Below the pieces are notes generated by a model, which saw only the letters and a program-made list of their open reading frames with translations, was not told the DNA's origin and did not search any database. Shown here piece after piece: positions 48,520 through 59,363 of a stretch of DNA of 64,000 nucleotides. Both the position numbers and the translations under genes were made by a program. The number at the start of each line of letters is the position of its first letter. Positions within the stretch are counted from its first letter, which is position 1. Source of the DNA: Astragalus membranaceus (lineage: Eukaryota > Streptophyta > Magnoliopsida > Fabales > Fabaceae); NCBI GenBank assembly GCA_039519185.1, contig CM076849.1, forward strand, positions 108,257,806 to 108,321,805, in the 5' to 3' direction.

Positions 48520-50051
48520 GATTATTTTCCCTTTGGATCGATCCCCCTCACATCTTTGGGCTGCCATGCAAAAACATCGTTATTATCTTTTAGGAACTTG
48601 ATCATGGCTAATTCCACTTTCTCCGGAGGCCTTTTCCTATTTTTGTTTTGTGGCATGAGGTGCTACCGATGATGACCTCCTTTACCTCCTCGGCCGGTTG
48701 GGGTCTTTTTTCTTCTAGCTTTCTTCCAAAGTCTCTTGGATCCAGGTCCAAAAAGTTGCATTGGTTGGCCGCTTCTTCCACACCCTGGTCTTGTGTTCTT
48801 CGCAAACTTAGCTCATAACACCTTTTGACCGCCTCTTTGTCCCATTTGATTATTGTGATCCGTCCATTGACTAGGTACTTAAAGGTAGAGGATACTGCGT
48901 TTTCTATCGCGTTTAGTGTTGGCCTGCCTATAATGACGTTATAGGGGGAAACTGTATTTTCCATCATGTATCGTAAGAGCACGGTTTTGGCCATCTTTGC
49001 GACGCCGAAGGTTGTCCACAAATCGAGCCATCCGCAAACGTCTACCCGCTCTCCCGAGAAGCCAGTGGGGGCATATCAGAATCGGAGCAGTAGGTGGGTT
49101 GGTATTCTCAAAGCAATGAAGCAAGATAGGGAAATCACGTTAGCTAAGTTGCCTCCATTGATTAGTACGTGGTCTACAAGACGGTCGGCCACGCGTTGTA
49201 TGATTACTACTAGATCGTGCACATGGGGTTGGACTCCTTCCGCGTCCTTTCGGAAGAAGATGATGGTTGGATGTTTGTTTGCTGCGGGCATCGCTTGTTA
49301 TCTCCATGCCACTCTGCTCAGCTTCCGGTGTCTTGCATTTCCTCCCACAATGGTGTTTATACTTCCCTTGGTCGAATGTTCATGTGGTTGATCATCATCT
49401 TTGTGCTGGATCGGCTGTCGGAGCTTTTCTTGTCTCAAGTTATGACTTTATGCGTGATCGGGTCGGCTCGCAGCTGCATTCCCCGCCAAGTACTTCTTCA
49501 GGTGTCCCTGCTGGAGTAAATCTTCTACTTGTGTTATCAGACTAAAGCAGTCATCTGTGTGATGGCTTGTTGACCTATGGAATTGGGAATATGCCGAGGC
49601 ATCCCGCCCCAGCGGGTGATTGGTCCACGCGGGTCGCACCACAAGGTTGAGCCCTTTAATTAATTTGTATATTTTGGACAAGCTGGCGTTGAGAGGGGTG
49701 AGTGGCATTCTAGTCGGGCGGTATGGATATTTGCACTTGTTGTCCCGAAACCCCTTCATGCGCGAATTGTCGCGTTTCGTCTTCTCATTTCTTCTCTGAT
49801 TTCCCCTAGCGTACCTCTCCTGTTTTGTTTCCGCCTCCTCCTCAATGTTATGTGTTTGTCGACTGGGACCCGAATGTTATCCATAGTTGCGGGTTTGTGG
49901 ATAAAGAGAGCCTCGCTGAAGGTTCTTGTACGCAAACCTTTAAGGAAAGCTACTACGAAGAACTTCTCGCTGGGGTCACCGACTTGTATCATCATTTTGT
50001 TGAAGCGTGCCAGAAAGTTTTTGAGCGATTCGGCTTGTCCCATGTGGAGGT
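48520..50051 (-). mobile_element. Older Tat-type element, part 1 (gag C-terminus, protease, start of pol)
   Basis: Minus strand. 49756-50043: gag (GQAESLKNFLARFNKMMIQV, VVAFLKGLRTRTFSEAL). 49448-49759: nucleocapsid-like FHRSTSHHTDDCF and LLQQGHLKKYL. 49076-49291: protease region DRLVDHVLINGGNLANVIS, with Asn where the catalytic Asp is usual. 48608-49021: VSPYNVIIGRPTLNAIENAV. About 48525-48607: MIKFLKDNNDVFAW, the linker before RT. Sequence similarity stops near 48520, so RT and the rest are deleted. Several stops and frame changes. Joined with 62627-63224 when the later insertion is removed. Confidence 0.78.
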
Positions 50052-50403
50052 TGTTGCGCCCGAAAAAGTCCCCGAGGGAGAACCTTCCTCGTTCACAACT
50101 TTTCCTAAGACAATGAAGTCGCCACCAATATTTATTAAGGAAAATATTAGGAAAACCTTTTTTGGAAAGGGATTGGTCTTGCGAAACTAGAGAATAGGGT
50201 TCGGGGGTCGGTTACGCGCAGGGAAGGTGTTAGCACCCCACACGTCCTCTCTACTGAGAGGGAACCTTTAATTAAATGTGTGGTTTTAGTGTGTTGACTT
50301 GAAAATACTTAATTTTGCCTCTCTACTTCTTATTGAAAAAGTCTGAATGAAAATCTTTATTTATTAGGAAAAAAGGGGGGGGAATGGGTTTTTAGAAAAA
50401 AAC

Positions 50404-51267
50404 GCTTGACGGGACATGGCCCGCTCCTACGTATCTCCCGGTGCGATGGAGAACTCAAAGCTACGTAGTTCTTCTTTGTCTTTTTGAAAAGGTTTTTGTC
50501 TTTTATCTTTTTTAGTGAGTTTTTGAAATAGGACGAGCATTAGCGAATGATTAAACTAGCAGAGGCTATGATGAATCACCACTAAATACTCAAAAAGAGA
50601 GTTGTACCGCTAGTCAAACGAACAAAGGTTCTGATGGACTATCAATAACAACTCGTTTTTATTATCTTTTTTGAAAGTGATTTTCGAAAGAGATTGATTT
50701 GCACGATGATCAAACTAACAAAGGTTATGATGGATCATCATTTATTATTCTTTTGGGAAAAAGACATCGCCACCAATGGCTAGACGAACAAAGGTTCTGG
50801 TTAGCCACTAGCGACGATGGGTTGAAAATGATTTTAGAAAGGAAAAGGTTTTTGTTCTGAAAATGATCTTGTTTTGCAAAAGTGATTCTCTTTTGTTATG
50901 AAAATGACTGTTTTTCTTTTTGTTATGCAAATGCTAAACTTTTTATGGTTGCGCTTGACGAGAATGTGACTCGCTCCTACGTATCCCAAATGAGAATCAA
51001 AGCGACGTAGTTCTAACGAGCCTTAAAAATGAAAATCTTTTATGATGATCAAACTAACAAAGGTTATGATGGACCACCGCTAATAACTTGTTTTTGATTC
51101 TTTGATACTTAGAAAAATGTTTTCTGAAATTGGGCGCATTCATGATAATCAAACCAACAAAGGTTGTGATGGATTATCACTAGTAGCTTGCTTTATGCTT
51201 ACGAAAATTCTTTTGAAATTGAGGCTTTCATGACAATCAAACCAACAAAGGTTGTGATGGATTGCCA
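50404..51267 (-). other. Covarying RNA hairpin modules in the 3' LTR
   Basis: Two hairpin types alternate. Type 2 (50404-50472, 50953-51014) keeps GCTTGAC, CGCTCCTACGTATC, CAAAGC and CGTAGTTCT while its stems change. Type 1 occurs seven times (50546-50580, 50611-50641, 50705-50739, 50777-50807, 51044-51078, 51143-51179, 51231-51267). On the plus strand it is stem 1, AAAC, NNNC, AAAG or AGAG, its complement, TGATG, stem 1 closed. Inner stems are TAGC/GCTA, GAAC/GTTC, TAAC/GTTA and CAAC/GTTG, all fully paired. Mismatches of stem 1 are A-C on the plus strand, hence G-U in minus-strand RNA. The order is type 2, four type 1, type 2, three type 1. The region should lie in the transcribed R-U5 part. 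Function unknown. Confidence 0.8.
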
Positions 51268-52282
51268 CTAGTAACCGTTTTTGTGCCAGGTTGTTTAGAA
51301 ATGAAAACAATGAATACAAGAAAGAATTGGAGGATTCAAGCATAACACAATCAGTGGAATCAAATCATTAAGCAACAATATATGAATTCGCAAACAAAGA
51401 TCAAGTCTAAACTACACATAGTAGATCACAACGCATAGATAGGCAAGGAGGGAACTTGAATTGGGCATCAAGCAAAAAGAGTAGGCAAGATTGAACCTAA
51501 ATGCACATCTAGTGGAAGATGCTAGGCGAGAACCATACTCAAATATTTCTACAAAACGCAAGGGAATCTAAATGCACATCTAGTGGAAGATGCAATGTAA
51601 GGAATGGACCTATCTAAGTATTGATGATATTCTATATGAGAGTAGACGATGACACTGTAAGCTCAAGCAAAAGAGTTGCCTCAATCATGATCATTGGCCA
51701 GCATAAGCAAGCAAATTATTTAGCGACCAAAGTATCAAAGAATGTTGAATCGCTTTGGTCAATCCTCACACTTAAGATTAAGTGCACAAGTGCACAAGTG
51801 TGAATCACATTGCCAATCATCAACTTAAACAACTAAAAACTAAATGGTTGAATCATCTGAGACCATCTTCACCACTCAGAACATGATGCACTAGGCATAA
51901 GTGGGAATCATGTGGTTCCTCATCAACAATGACACTATAACTAAGTTAAATCACATAGGACAATTTTGGCATGGATCACAATGATTAAATATTAACAAAT
52001 ATAAAGACAGAAATACCTCTGATGAAGGCAGATACTACCACTTGAAGAACGCAACTCCAACTAACTCTTGGCGAAGATCAGCTCAGACGGACCAATGGAA
52101 CGAATAGAGCGAAAAAATAAAGCGTAGAAGAGTTTTTCTAAAATGTGAGAGATTTCGAGAAAAATGGGTTTTTTCTCTGATCTCGTGAGAATTTGTGTGT
52201 GAGAAGCAGAGAGGAGTTGTGAAATTGTGGTCTGTGAAATCCGTGTTTTTTTTTGTGTTCTCAGAATGGAGAATGAGACTCC

Positions 52283-52290
52283 TATTTATA
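52283..52290 (-). promoter_or_regulatory. TATA box of the LARD LTR (copy at 61595-61602)
   Basis: Minus strand CTATAAATAGG after the AATCGATT array; fits the U3/R border, with transcription expected to start about 30 bp downstream. Confidence 0.65.
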
Positions 52291-52324
52291 GGCTTAGGAA
52301 AACGTAGATCTGAAAAAATATTTA

Positions 52325-52990
52325 ATGAAAGTGAAGAATCGATTGTGACATGAAGTTAAAAAGGTGAGGAATCGATTCTTATCATTTTAGAAGCCTCAAG
52401 AATCGATTCTTTGGATAGTTGAAATAGTGAGGAATCGATTCTTTATTCTTTGGAAAACATGGGAATCGATTCTTTGTTCTTTGAAAACAAGTAAAAATCG
52501 ATTTTCAGGACCTTTTGTATAGGTGAAAATCGATTCTTAGCTTAGTTAAAAATATGGAGAAATCGATTCATAGCCTATGAAATATCTTGACAATCGATTT
52601 TAAGGCTTTTGAAAAAAGGTAAGAATCGATTCATGGCTTTGGAATATGCATATGTATGAATCGATTTCATAGCCTATGAAAATAAGTATAAATCGATTTC
52701 ATAGCCTATGAAAATAAGTATAAATCGATTTCATAGCCTATGAGAATAAGTATAAATCGATTTCATAGCCTATGAAATATCTTGACAATCGATTTTAAGG
52801 CTTTTGAAAAAAGGTAAGAATCGATTCATGGCTTTGGAATATGCATATGTATGAATCGATTTCATAGCCTATGAAAATAAGTATAAATCGATTTCATAGC
52901 CTATGAAAATAAGTATGAATCGATTTCATAGCCTATGAGAATAAGTATAAATCGATTTCATAGCCTATGAAACAAAATAGAAATTGATTC
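52325..52990. repeat. AATCGATT palindrome array in U3 (copy at 61637-62302)
   Basis: About 20 copies of AATCGATT spaced about 30 bp. The lower part is irregular (GAATCGATTC forms); the upper part is a 31-bp minisatellite with ATTTCATAGCCTATGAAA. It lies directly upstream of the TATA box, so it may be an enhancer or protein-binding array. Confidence 0.85.
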
Positions 52991-53327
52991 TTGCTTTCCA
53001 CAAAATTGCTTTCATGTTTTTGCCATGCATGCATAAAATATTTTCCAAAGCTTGCCATGCATGCATAACATATTTTCAAAAACCCTAATTTTGATGCATG
53101 ATGCAAAAATTATTTTCATAGACCCTTTTGTGAGAAATGACCAAAATGCCCTTTTTGACCCTAAAACCCTAATTTCCCCAAAAAGTGCATTCTAACCCTA
53201 AAAATGATTTCAAAAACTTTGGAGCGGTTTCTAGGACCCAAAATGCAATGCATAATTTATTTTTGTGTCAAAATTAGGGTTTTGACCTAAACCGGACAAA
53301 ATTGGGGTATGACAGCTGCCCCTCTTT

Positions 53328-56300
53328 ATTTAGATTTTGACAAAAAATATGAATTGCGCGAGACATATTTCGAGGCAAAATCGAAATAAAGAATTCAGAA
53401 ATTATACCAATTTTGTCTACTCGGAGAAACCCGAATTCTTTTTTTTTTTTTTGGAAAGATAGACACTTTCGTGTTGATGCGAAAACAGTAAATGAACACT
53501 GACGTGCAGACTGAAAGGTAAAATGGGCACTTGGCGTGCAAACAGAAACGTAAAAATGGGCACTTGCGTGCGGACAGAAAGGTAAAATGGGCACTTGGCG
53601 TGCAGACAGAAAAGTAAATGGGCACTTGGCGTGCAAACCGAAAAGTAAATGGGCACTCGGCGTGCAAACAGAAAAGTAAATGGGCACTTGGCGTGCAAAC
53701 AGAAAAGTAAATGGGCACTTGGCGTGCAAACAGAAAAGTAAATGGGCACTTGGCGTGCGAACAGGAAAGTAAAATGGGCACTTGGCGTGCAAACAGAAAA
53801 GTAAAATGGGCACCTGGCGTGCAAAAAGCGGTAAATTGCCCAGGCTGCCTAAAACCTGTAATCCTTAAACGAACTCTTGACGAATCCGAGTTTGCACGTG
53901 GCTTTGAGGAGCACGCTCTTCCTGTTGGCCTTTTCGAGCGACCGGGGGGATCGTTATCAGCTCCGGAACTGATATACAGATCAATGCACGGCGTCCACTG
54001 TATCTTAGGCTCGATACAACTATTCCGTTGAACCTCACATGGGGCTGCGGTCCATCGCGTTGCTCGTACACGATGTGAGACCTGGGCAGAAGGGAGCGAT
54101 GATCTCTGTGCTCCGATCCGCAATGCGCGCTTGAGCGCTCTCTTTTCTTTTCTTTCTTTTCTATTTCTCTTTTTTCTTTTTCTTTCTGAACTCCCAACTT
54201 GGGGGAACATTTTCTGGAATCTGGGGGCGAGGGCTAACACCGAAGTGCTCACCCTCTCTTTGTACCTGTAGCTGAAAATGAACAAATGCATGCAATGCAA
54301 ATGCCATGATTGCTGTTTTCTTTTTTCTTATGATGAATGATGAGTTTCTTATTTCCTTTGTCTATGTCGGATGAATGCATGGTCTTCTACTGTTCCTATA
54401 TGCTTGATGAATGCAATGATTTTCCTATATGCAATGCATGATTTTCTTTTTCTGCATGATTTTCTACTGTTCTTATATGCTTTTTCTCTTTCTCTAGCTT
54501 CTCTTCTTTCTTTTTCTTTCTTTTCTTTTCTTTTTGTTGCTCTCTTGGCTCTTCTCTTTTCTTTCTTTTGGCTTCTCTTTTTGCTCTCTTAAGAATGCGA
54601 ATGCAAAGCCTTGGTGTTTGATGACATGGAATGCTCATGTATTTTAATGACATGCAAAGGAAAACTCTTTTTTTTTTTTTTTTTTTTTTTTTATGAAATG
54701 GGGATATTGATGTAGAATGATGAATGAAATGATGAATGACATGGGATGTTCTAGCTTTCTTTTCTTCTATGAGATGCCAGTATTGATGTGGTGCAACTGT
54801 ATTGCTTTGATGTTTGAATGCAAATGTATGCGGTGATTGATGCTTTGATGAATGAAATGCTCCTGTTCTAACTTCTGTTTGTTTCTTTTTGCTTCTTCTA
54901 TAAAATGCAAACATTAATATGATGCAATGCTCTGATGTTTGATGCAATGATTCTTGTTCTTTTTTCTTTTATGGAAATGCTAACGTTAATATGATGCGTA
55001 TGCAATGAAAAGATTTCTGCTTTTTCTTCTTTACTATTTTCTTATATGCAATGCAAGTATTAATATGGTGCAACTGATGTGGAGCGTTTTTTTTTTTACT
55101 ATGTGATGAATGCACGAAATGTGAAGATGCCAATGTAATGCTTTGATGCACATGCTATAATGCCTAGATGCATGAGGTAAACATTTTTGTGATGATGAGA
55201 TGCGAGATTTTGAATGCAAGGACTTGAGATGATTATTGACCATTCTGTTGAAAAATTGAATTTGATTCAAACTCTGGTGTTCTCAAGGTTTTTATTTACA
55301 AACAACCTCACTTGTGTTCTCCTTCTTTCCATGATGACTGAATTTTAGGTATCACGTAAACAACTTGTGTTCTCTCTTTTTGAAGCATTGTCTAGTAAGC
55401 ATGCATAAGAGTGCAAATGTGAATGAATGAGTCAGTTAACTTGGAATTGGTTTAGGGCATGGACATTTATGGCAAGTGAAGGAATGACAGACATGGTTAT
55501 TGCTGAAGCTTATGAGGGACCAAGAGATACAAGATTGCCCCAATTCAGGTCTTTGACGAGTGAATAACTTGCCCCTGTCTAGTGGTGACAACAACTAGGG
55601 GTGTAGAAGATGATGAATTGGGAACGCTTCGGCTCTTGGGATGAAAGCTGGAATGAAAGGGGTTTTGCTTCAACCCACAGAATTTGATGTTGCCCCAGTC
55701 ATAACAAGGACAAAGCTGCCCCAATCAGAATGACAAGGTCTTGTTTAGGATAGTGAGTTGAGAGATTGCCCCGGTGAGGTTTTTATGGGAATGAATGAGG
55801 TGAAGGAACGGGAATGCACTTGCCCCACGTTGGAATGACATTGACAACTGGAGTGACATGGGATGGGCATTGAACAGACTTTCCCAAGACTAGGGTGTGT
55901 GGGTGGTGAAGAGAATGCCCCAACTTTTGGGTCTGAGTGGTATTCTCAGTGCAAATCTTTGGTTCTCTACTGATGTCTTGACTTTTGGTGCGACAGAATC
56001 CTTACCTGGTGATCACTAAACCTTGTTTTAATGCATCTTGAATGTGTTTTGGAGTGCAAGTCCCTCTTTTTTGTTCGTTTTTGTTTCCTCAGTTCTCTTT
56101 TTTCTGAGGGTTTATTCTTTCTTGATCAGCTTTCTTTTTTCTGATCGTTTGTTTTTCTTTTGAGAAAACACATTGTACATAGATAAGCTTGTTCGTCCTA
56201 AGATTAGAATTTGAGTGAACAAAAGCAACCGGTCATTGATCGGAATGGACTTTTCGGGATTGTGGTGTTTTGTGGAGGAAGGAGGGTTAGGCTTAATGAA

Positions 56301-56905
56301 GTGTTTGAGGCTAATGGGAGGATGAGTTTTGTTCGGCGTTGATTGACGGTTAATGGTCTATGAGGAAGATGGTTATTGGGCTTGTTTGGGCTCTGTTAAA
56401 GCAAATTCGTGTCTCATGGTAGAATGACTAAGGGGTTTTGATGTTGAGGCCAAAGGAAGTGTTTGAAGGTTTATGGAATCAGGTGTTGGAATGATGAAGT
56501 GTTTGAAGGTTTATTTAGACAAGGATCTCTTGTATTTTGTGGTAACATGTACCAGCTCACCACTTACATTTCTTTTGTATTTTTTTTTTTTTTTTTTTGG
56601 GATTTTCATTTTTGAATCCCCTTTTTTTTGATTTTTTTTTTTGACTCGGGTGAGCTGATAAAAAGTGATGCACTGTTTTTTTATTTGGGGTGATCCTTGT
56701 CTAGGGTGATTTTTGGATTTTGGTTTTTCTTGGCTCAAGGTGGGTAGGAAAGGGACTTTCTAGGATTTTGGGGTTTTTGAGGAGATGGCCAAACTTCATT
56801 TCAAATCCCGATTGCTTATTTCTATGAGACTTAACTTCAGAACAATAATTTATCTATCTTCATGTGTTTGCTCTTTTTTTCCTTTTTGTGCCCTAATTTT
56901 TGCCT
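53328..56905. other. Non-coding interior of the LARD, part 1
   Basis: A 31-33-bp minisatellite (GGGCACTTGGCGTGC, about ten units, 53505-53825) opens false ORFs of up to 301 codons on the minus strand. Pyrimidine tracts lie at about 54130-54190 and 54480-54590 and a T run at 54669-54692. GATGAATG-like words recur through 54300-55250. No retroelement protein domain was found. Confidence 0.75.
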
Positions 56906-56910
56906 GGACC

Positions 56911-56993
56911 GCTCTTTGCGAGTTTTCAATCCACCGGGCGCTCTTTTTTGCCTAGGCCGCCCTTTGCGGGTTTTCAACCTAGCGAGCTTGTTT
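56911..56993 (-). other. Pair of hairpins with compensating stem changes
   Basis: Two tandem units: GCCTGGACCGC TCTTT GCGAG and GCCTAGGCCGC CCTTT GCGGG, each followed by TTTTCAA and then TCCA or CCTAG. The outer stems TGGA/TCCA and CTAGG/CCTAG differ but both pair. The A-C in the first inner stem is a G-U wobble in minus-strand RNA. Confidence 0.6.
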
Positions 56994-58098
56994 TCTTGTT
57001 TATTATATTATTATTATTATTATTGTTTTTTTTTTTGAGAGACTTGCACTGAAGGAATATGATATTAATCAAGGGGAATTAATGATCACAGACTTGCCCC
57101 AGCATGGAGGACTTAAAACATTAGAATGAACCAAAAGTCAAATACGCACTGATGGGGAGAATATGCATTTTATGGGTGGACGGGGCGGGACTAGACTTGG
57201 ACGGGAAACTGTGGTAAGGGAGGAAAACCAACGGACTCAAACAAGAGAATGTACTCATAGCATGCACGCTCATTAGAAGAATGCTTCACAGAGAGTTAAC
57301 ATCAGTTAAAAATTTGTTTGTTCTTTGATACACTATTTCAGTCTTTTGTCATAGAATGGATGGGATGCAGTTCTTTTGAAAGAAATGCAAATGAGCTATT
57401 GATTTGAAAAACTGAGTGCCTTGGAACACCTTGAGTTTGCAACCAAGTAAGGATAAACTTTTTCAAAAAGGATGATTGTTTCGCAAGAACGTCTCGCTTC
57501 TCATCACAACTCTTATTTTATGCAATGAATGAATGAACAAATTATGATATGCAAGTATGATGCAAATGCGTGGAGAATGACCACTCGAAGAGTGTGGCTT
57601 ATTCTAAATAATTTTGTTATTTTTAATGCAAGACAAAATATGGAATGCCAATGCGAATGATGCCCCCTCTTCTTTTTTTTTTCAAAATGATTTTTGATTT
57701 TGATTTTTTTTTATTTTTTAGAGGCGAGACATGGTACGAAATACCAATGCCCCCTTTTTCTTTTGAATGATGAAAGATGCAGGAATGATGCTTTTTTCTA
57801 AATGCTGATTTTTTAGAGGCAAGGCAAAGTATGAAATGCCAACGCCCCTTCCTTTTTTGAGAGATGCATGTATGGAGGAATGATGTACTAAAGTGATGAG
57901 GTTAATGAAATGGTGCATGAATGCTACATTTTGAATAAACTTGATGATGATTTTTATTCATGATTATGAATGAGATGCTTTCTTGTTTTCATTTTTTTTT
58001 GTGCAATGAAATGCATGATACTCACAATGATTTTCTTTTTTGTTTTTTAGTTTTGGAGATGCAAATGATTTATTGGAAAAAGGGTTTTAGAAAAATGT
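56994..58098. other. Non-coding interior of the LARD, part 2
   Basis: AT-rich with T runs and GAATGATG-type words; no coding domain seen. Confidence 0.6.
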
Positions 58099-58799
58099 GC
58101 TTGACGGGGTATGACCCGCTCCTACGTATCCTCATTGTAATGAGGAATCAAAGCTTGCGTAGTTCTACTGTGTCTTTTTTGAAATTATGCTTATGCTTGA
58201 ATGCCTCGTCTTGGATGAACTTGACGAGGATTTTTTTTGCATGATTATAAATGAAATGCTTATGCTATGCAGATGATAATTGTTTTTTTGTTTTATCTTT
58301 ATGTAATGAATGCAAGATGAATGGTTTTTTTTCAAAATTGGAATTTTATGCAATGCAAATGATGCAATGATGCAATGGTGCTTCTTTTTTGTGTTTTTGC
58401 AGAAAGAGGATATTTACAGGTGGTAATTTGAAAATTTTCACACTATATGCCACCTCATATAGGCGTTTATTGAAAAGGAAAAGCATATCTTTTTTGATTT
58501 TCGAAAATTTCGAAGGAAAAATCGATTGAACTGAATGCAACAATGCAGCACACGATTTGGAAAGCCCTTGTGACCTAAAAAGGGGGTAGAACCTGTGATC
58601 TAAGGCACTTTAGGGATAATCTTCTCATGTAGCTCTATTCACACCCTCACAAAGGTCATCAGAGCCACAGTCCCTCTCATGAAATCCCCGTAAATGCAGC
58701 AAACTGCTAGATACGAAGCATCATGAAAGAGCACAACTCTGATTGAAACTTTCGCGAGTAGCCAAACGGACAAAGGTCCTGATGGGCTCCCACTACTCG
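58099..58799 (-). other. Internal, diverged copy of the hairpin module
   Basis: A type 2 unit at 58099-58166 (stems CGGG/CCCG and CCTCAT/ATGAGG) and a type 1 unit at 58755-58799 (inner stem GGAC/GTCC, loop AAAG, flanks AAAC and TGATG, outer arms CGAGTAG/CTACTCG). The surroundings are only weakly like the LTR, yet the hairpin loops and junctions are kept. Confidence 0.72.
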
Positions 58800-59341
58800 A
58801 ATCCACTCATCCTAAGGTATCCTAACAGACCTGGGTTATGGTCTCTTTCTCTAATCATTTAATCTCAAGGTACAGGTGTGTGTGCGAAGGGCATTTCCTT
58901 AAAAACTACCCCACCTGCAAATGAAAATCCAGAACAGTCCAGACAATAGAAAGCAATAACATGTCGTCTACCCTAGGGTGCAATACCAATCAAATACAAC
59001 TAATCTAGGGTGCCAAAAACAATGCACTACGTACCTCAAGAAAGGGAGCAAAGAAGAAGGGGACATGACAAGAGAGGGGAAATATGCATGAATTTACCTT
59101 AAGAAAAGGGGCAAAGAAAAAGGGGACATGATATGATTGGGGAAATGCATGAGGGAACTAGGAATATAAGCAAAGAAGTAACTATCTATTATTTTAAACA
59201 AAAGCGAGCATAGAAGAAGAATGCATATGGATGCAACATGCTTATGAAAAAAGAAGAAGAATAGAGGCAAAGCAAGATGTTCAAATCAATCACACAAACC
59301 ACACACTTAATTAATTAGGCTTGACCCTCGTCTTTTAAAAA

Positions 59342-59361
59342 GGTCCCCAGTGGAGTCGCCA
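59342..59361 (-). other. Primer-binding site of the LARD
   Basis: TGGCGACTCCACTGGGGACC on the minus strand, 2 nt from the 5' LTR; matches the 3' end type of an Arg tRNA. Confidence 0.78.
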
Positions 59362-59363
59362 GC

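Larger units (their letters stand above)
50052..53314 (-). repeat. 3' LTR of the Ogre-like LARD
   Basis: On the minus strand, order from its start: telo-box-like AAACCCTAA/TTAGGG sites (53085-53280), the AATCGATT array, a TATA box (52283-52290), then about 2.2 kb of probable R-U5 with RNA hairpin modules (50404-51267). Confidence 0.93.

Noticed and set aside
50404..51267. Hammerhead ribozyme, suggested by TGATG and AAAC around a stem
   Set aside because: The hammerhead core needs CUGAUGA and GAAA separated by stem II, with two further stems and a cleavage UH. Here one stem only lies between the two words, in the wrong order.
53274..54300. ORF of 301 codons and neighbours on the minus strand in the LARD interior
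   Set aside because: Made by a 31-33-bp repeat and low-complexity sequence; no known domain.
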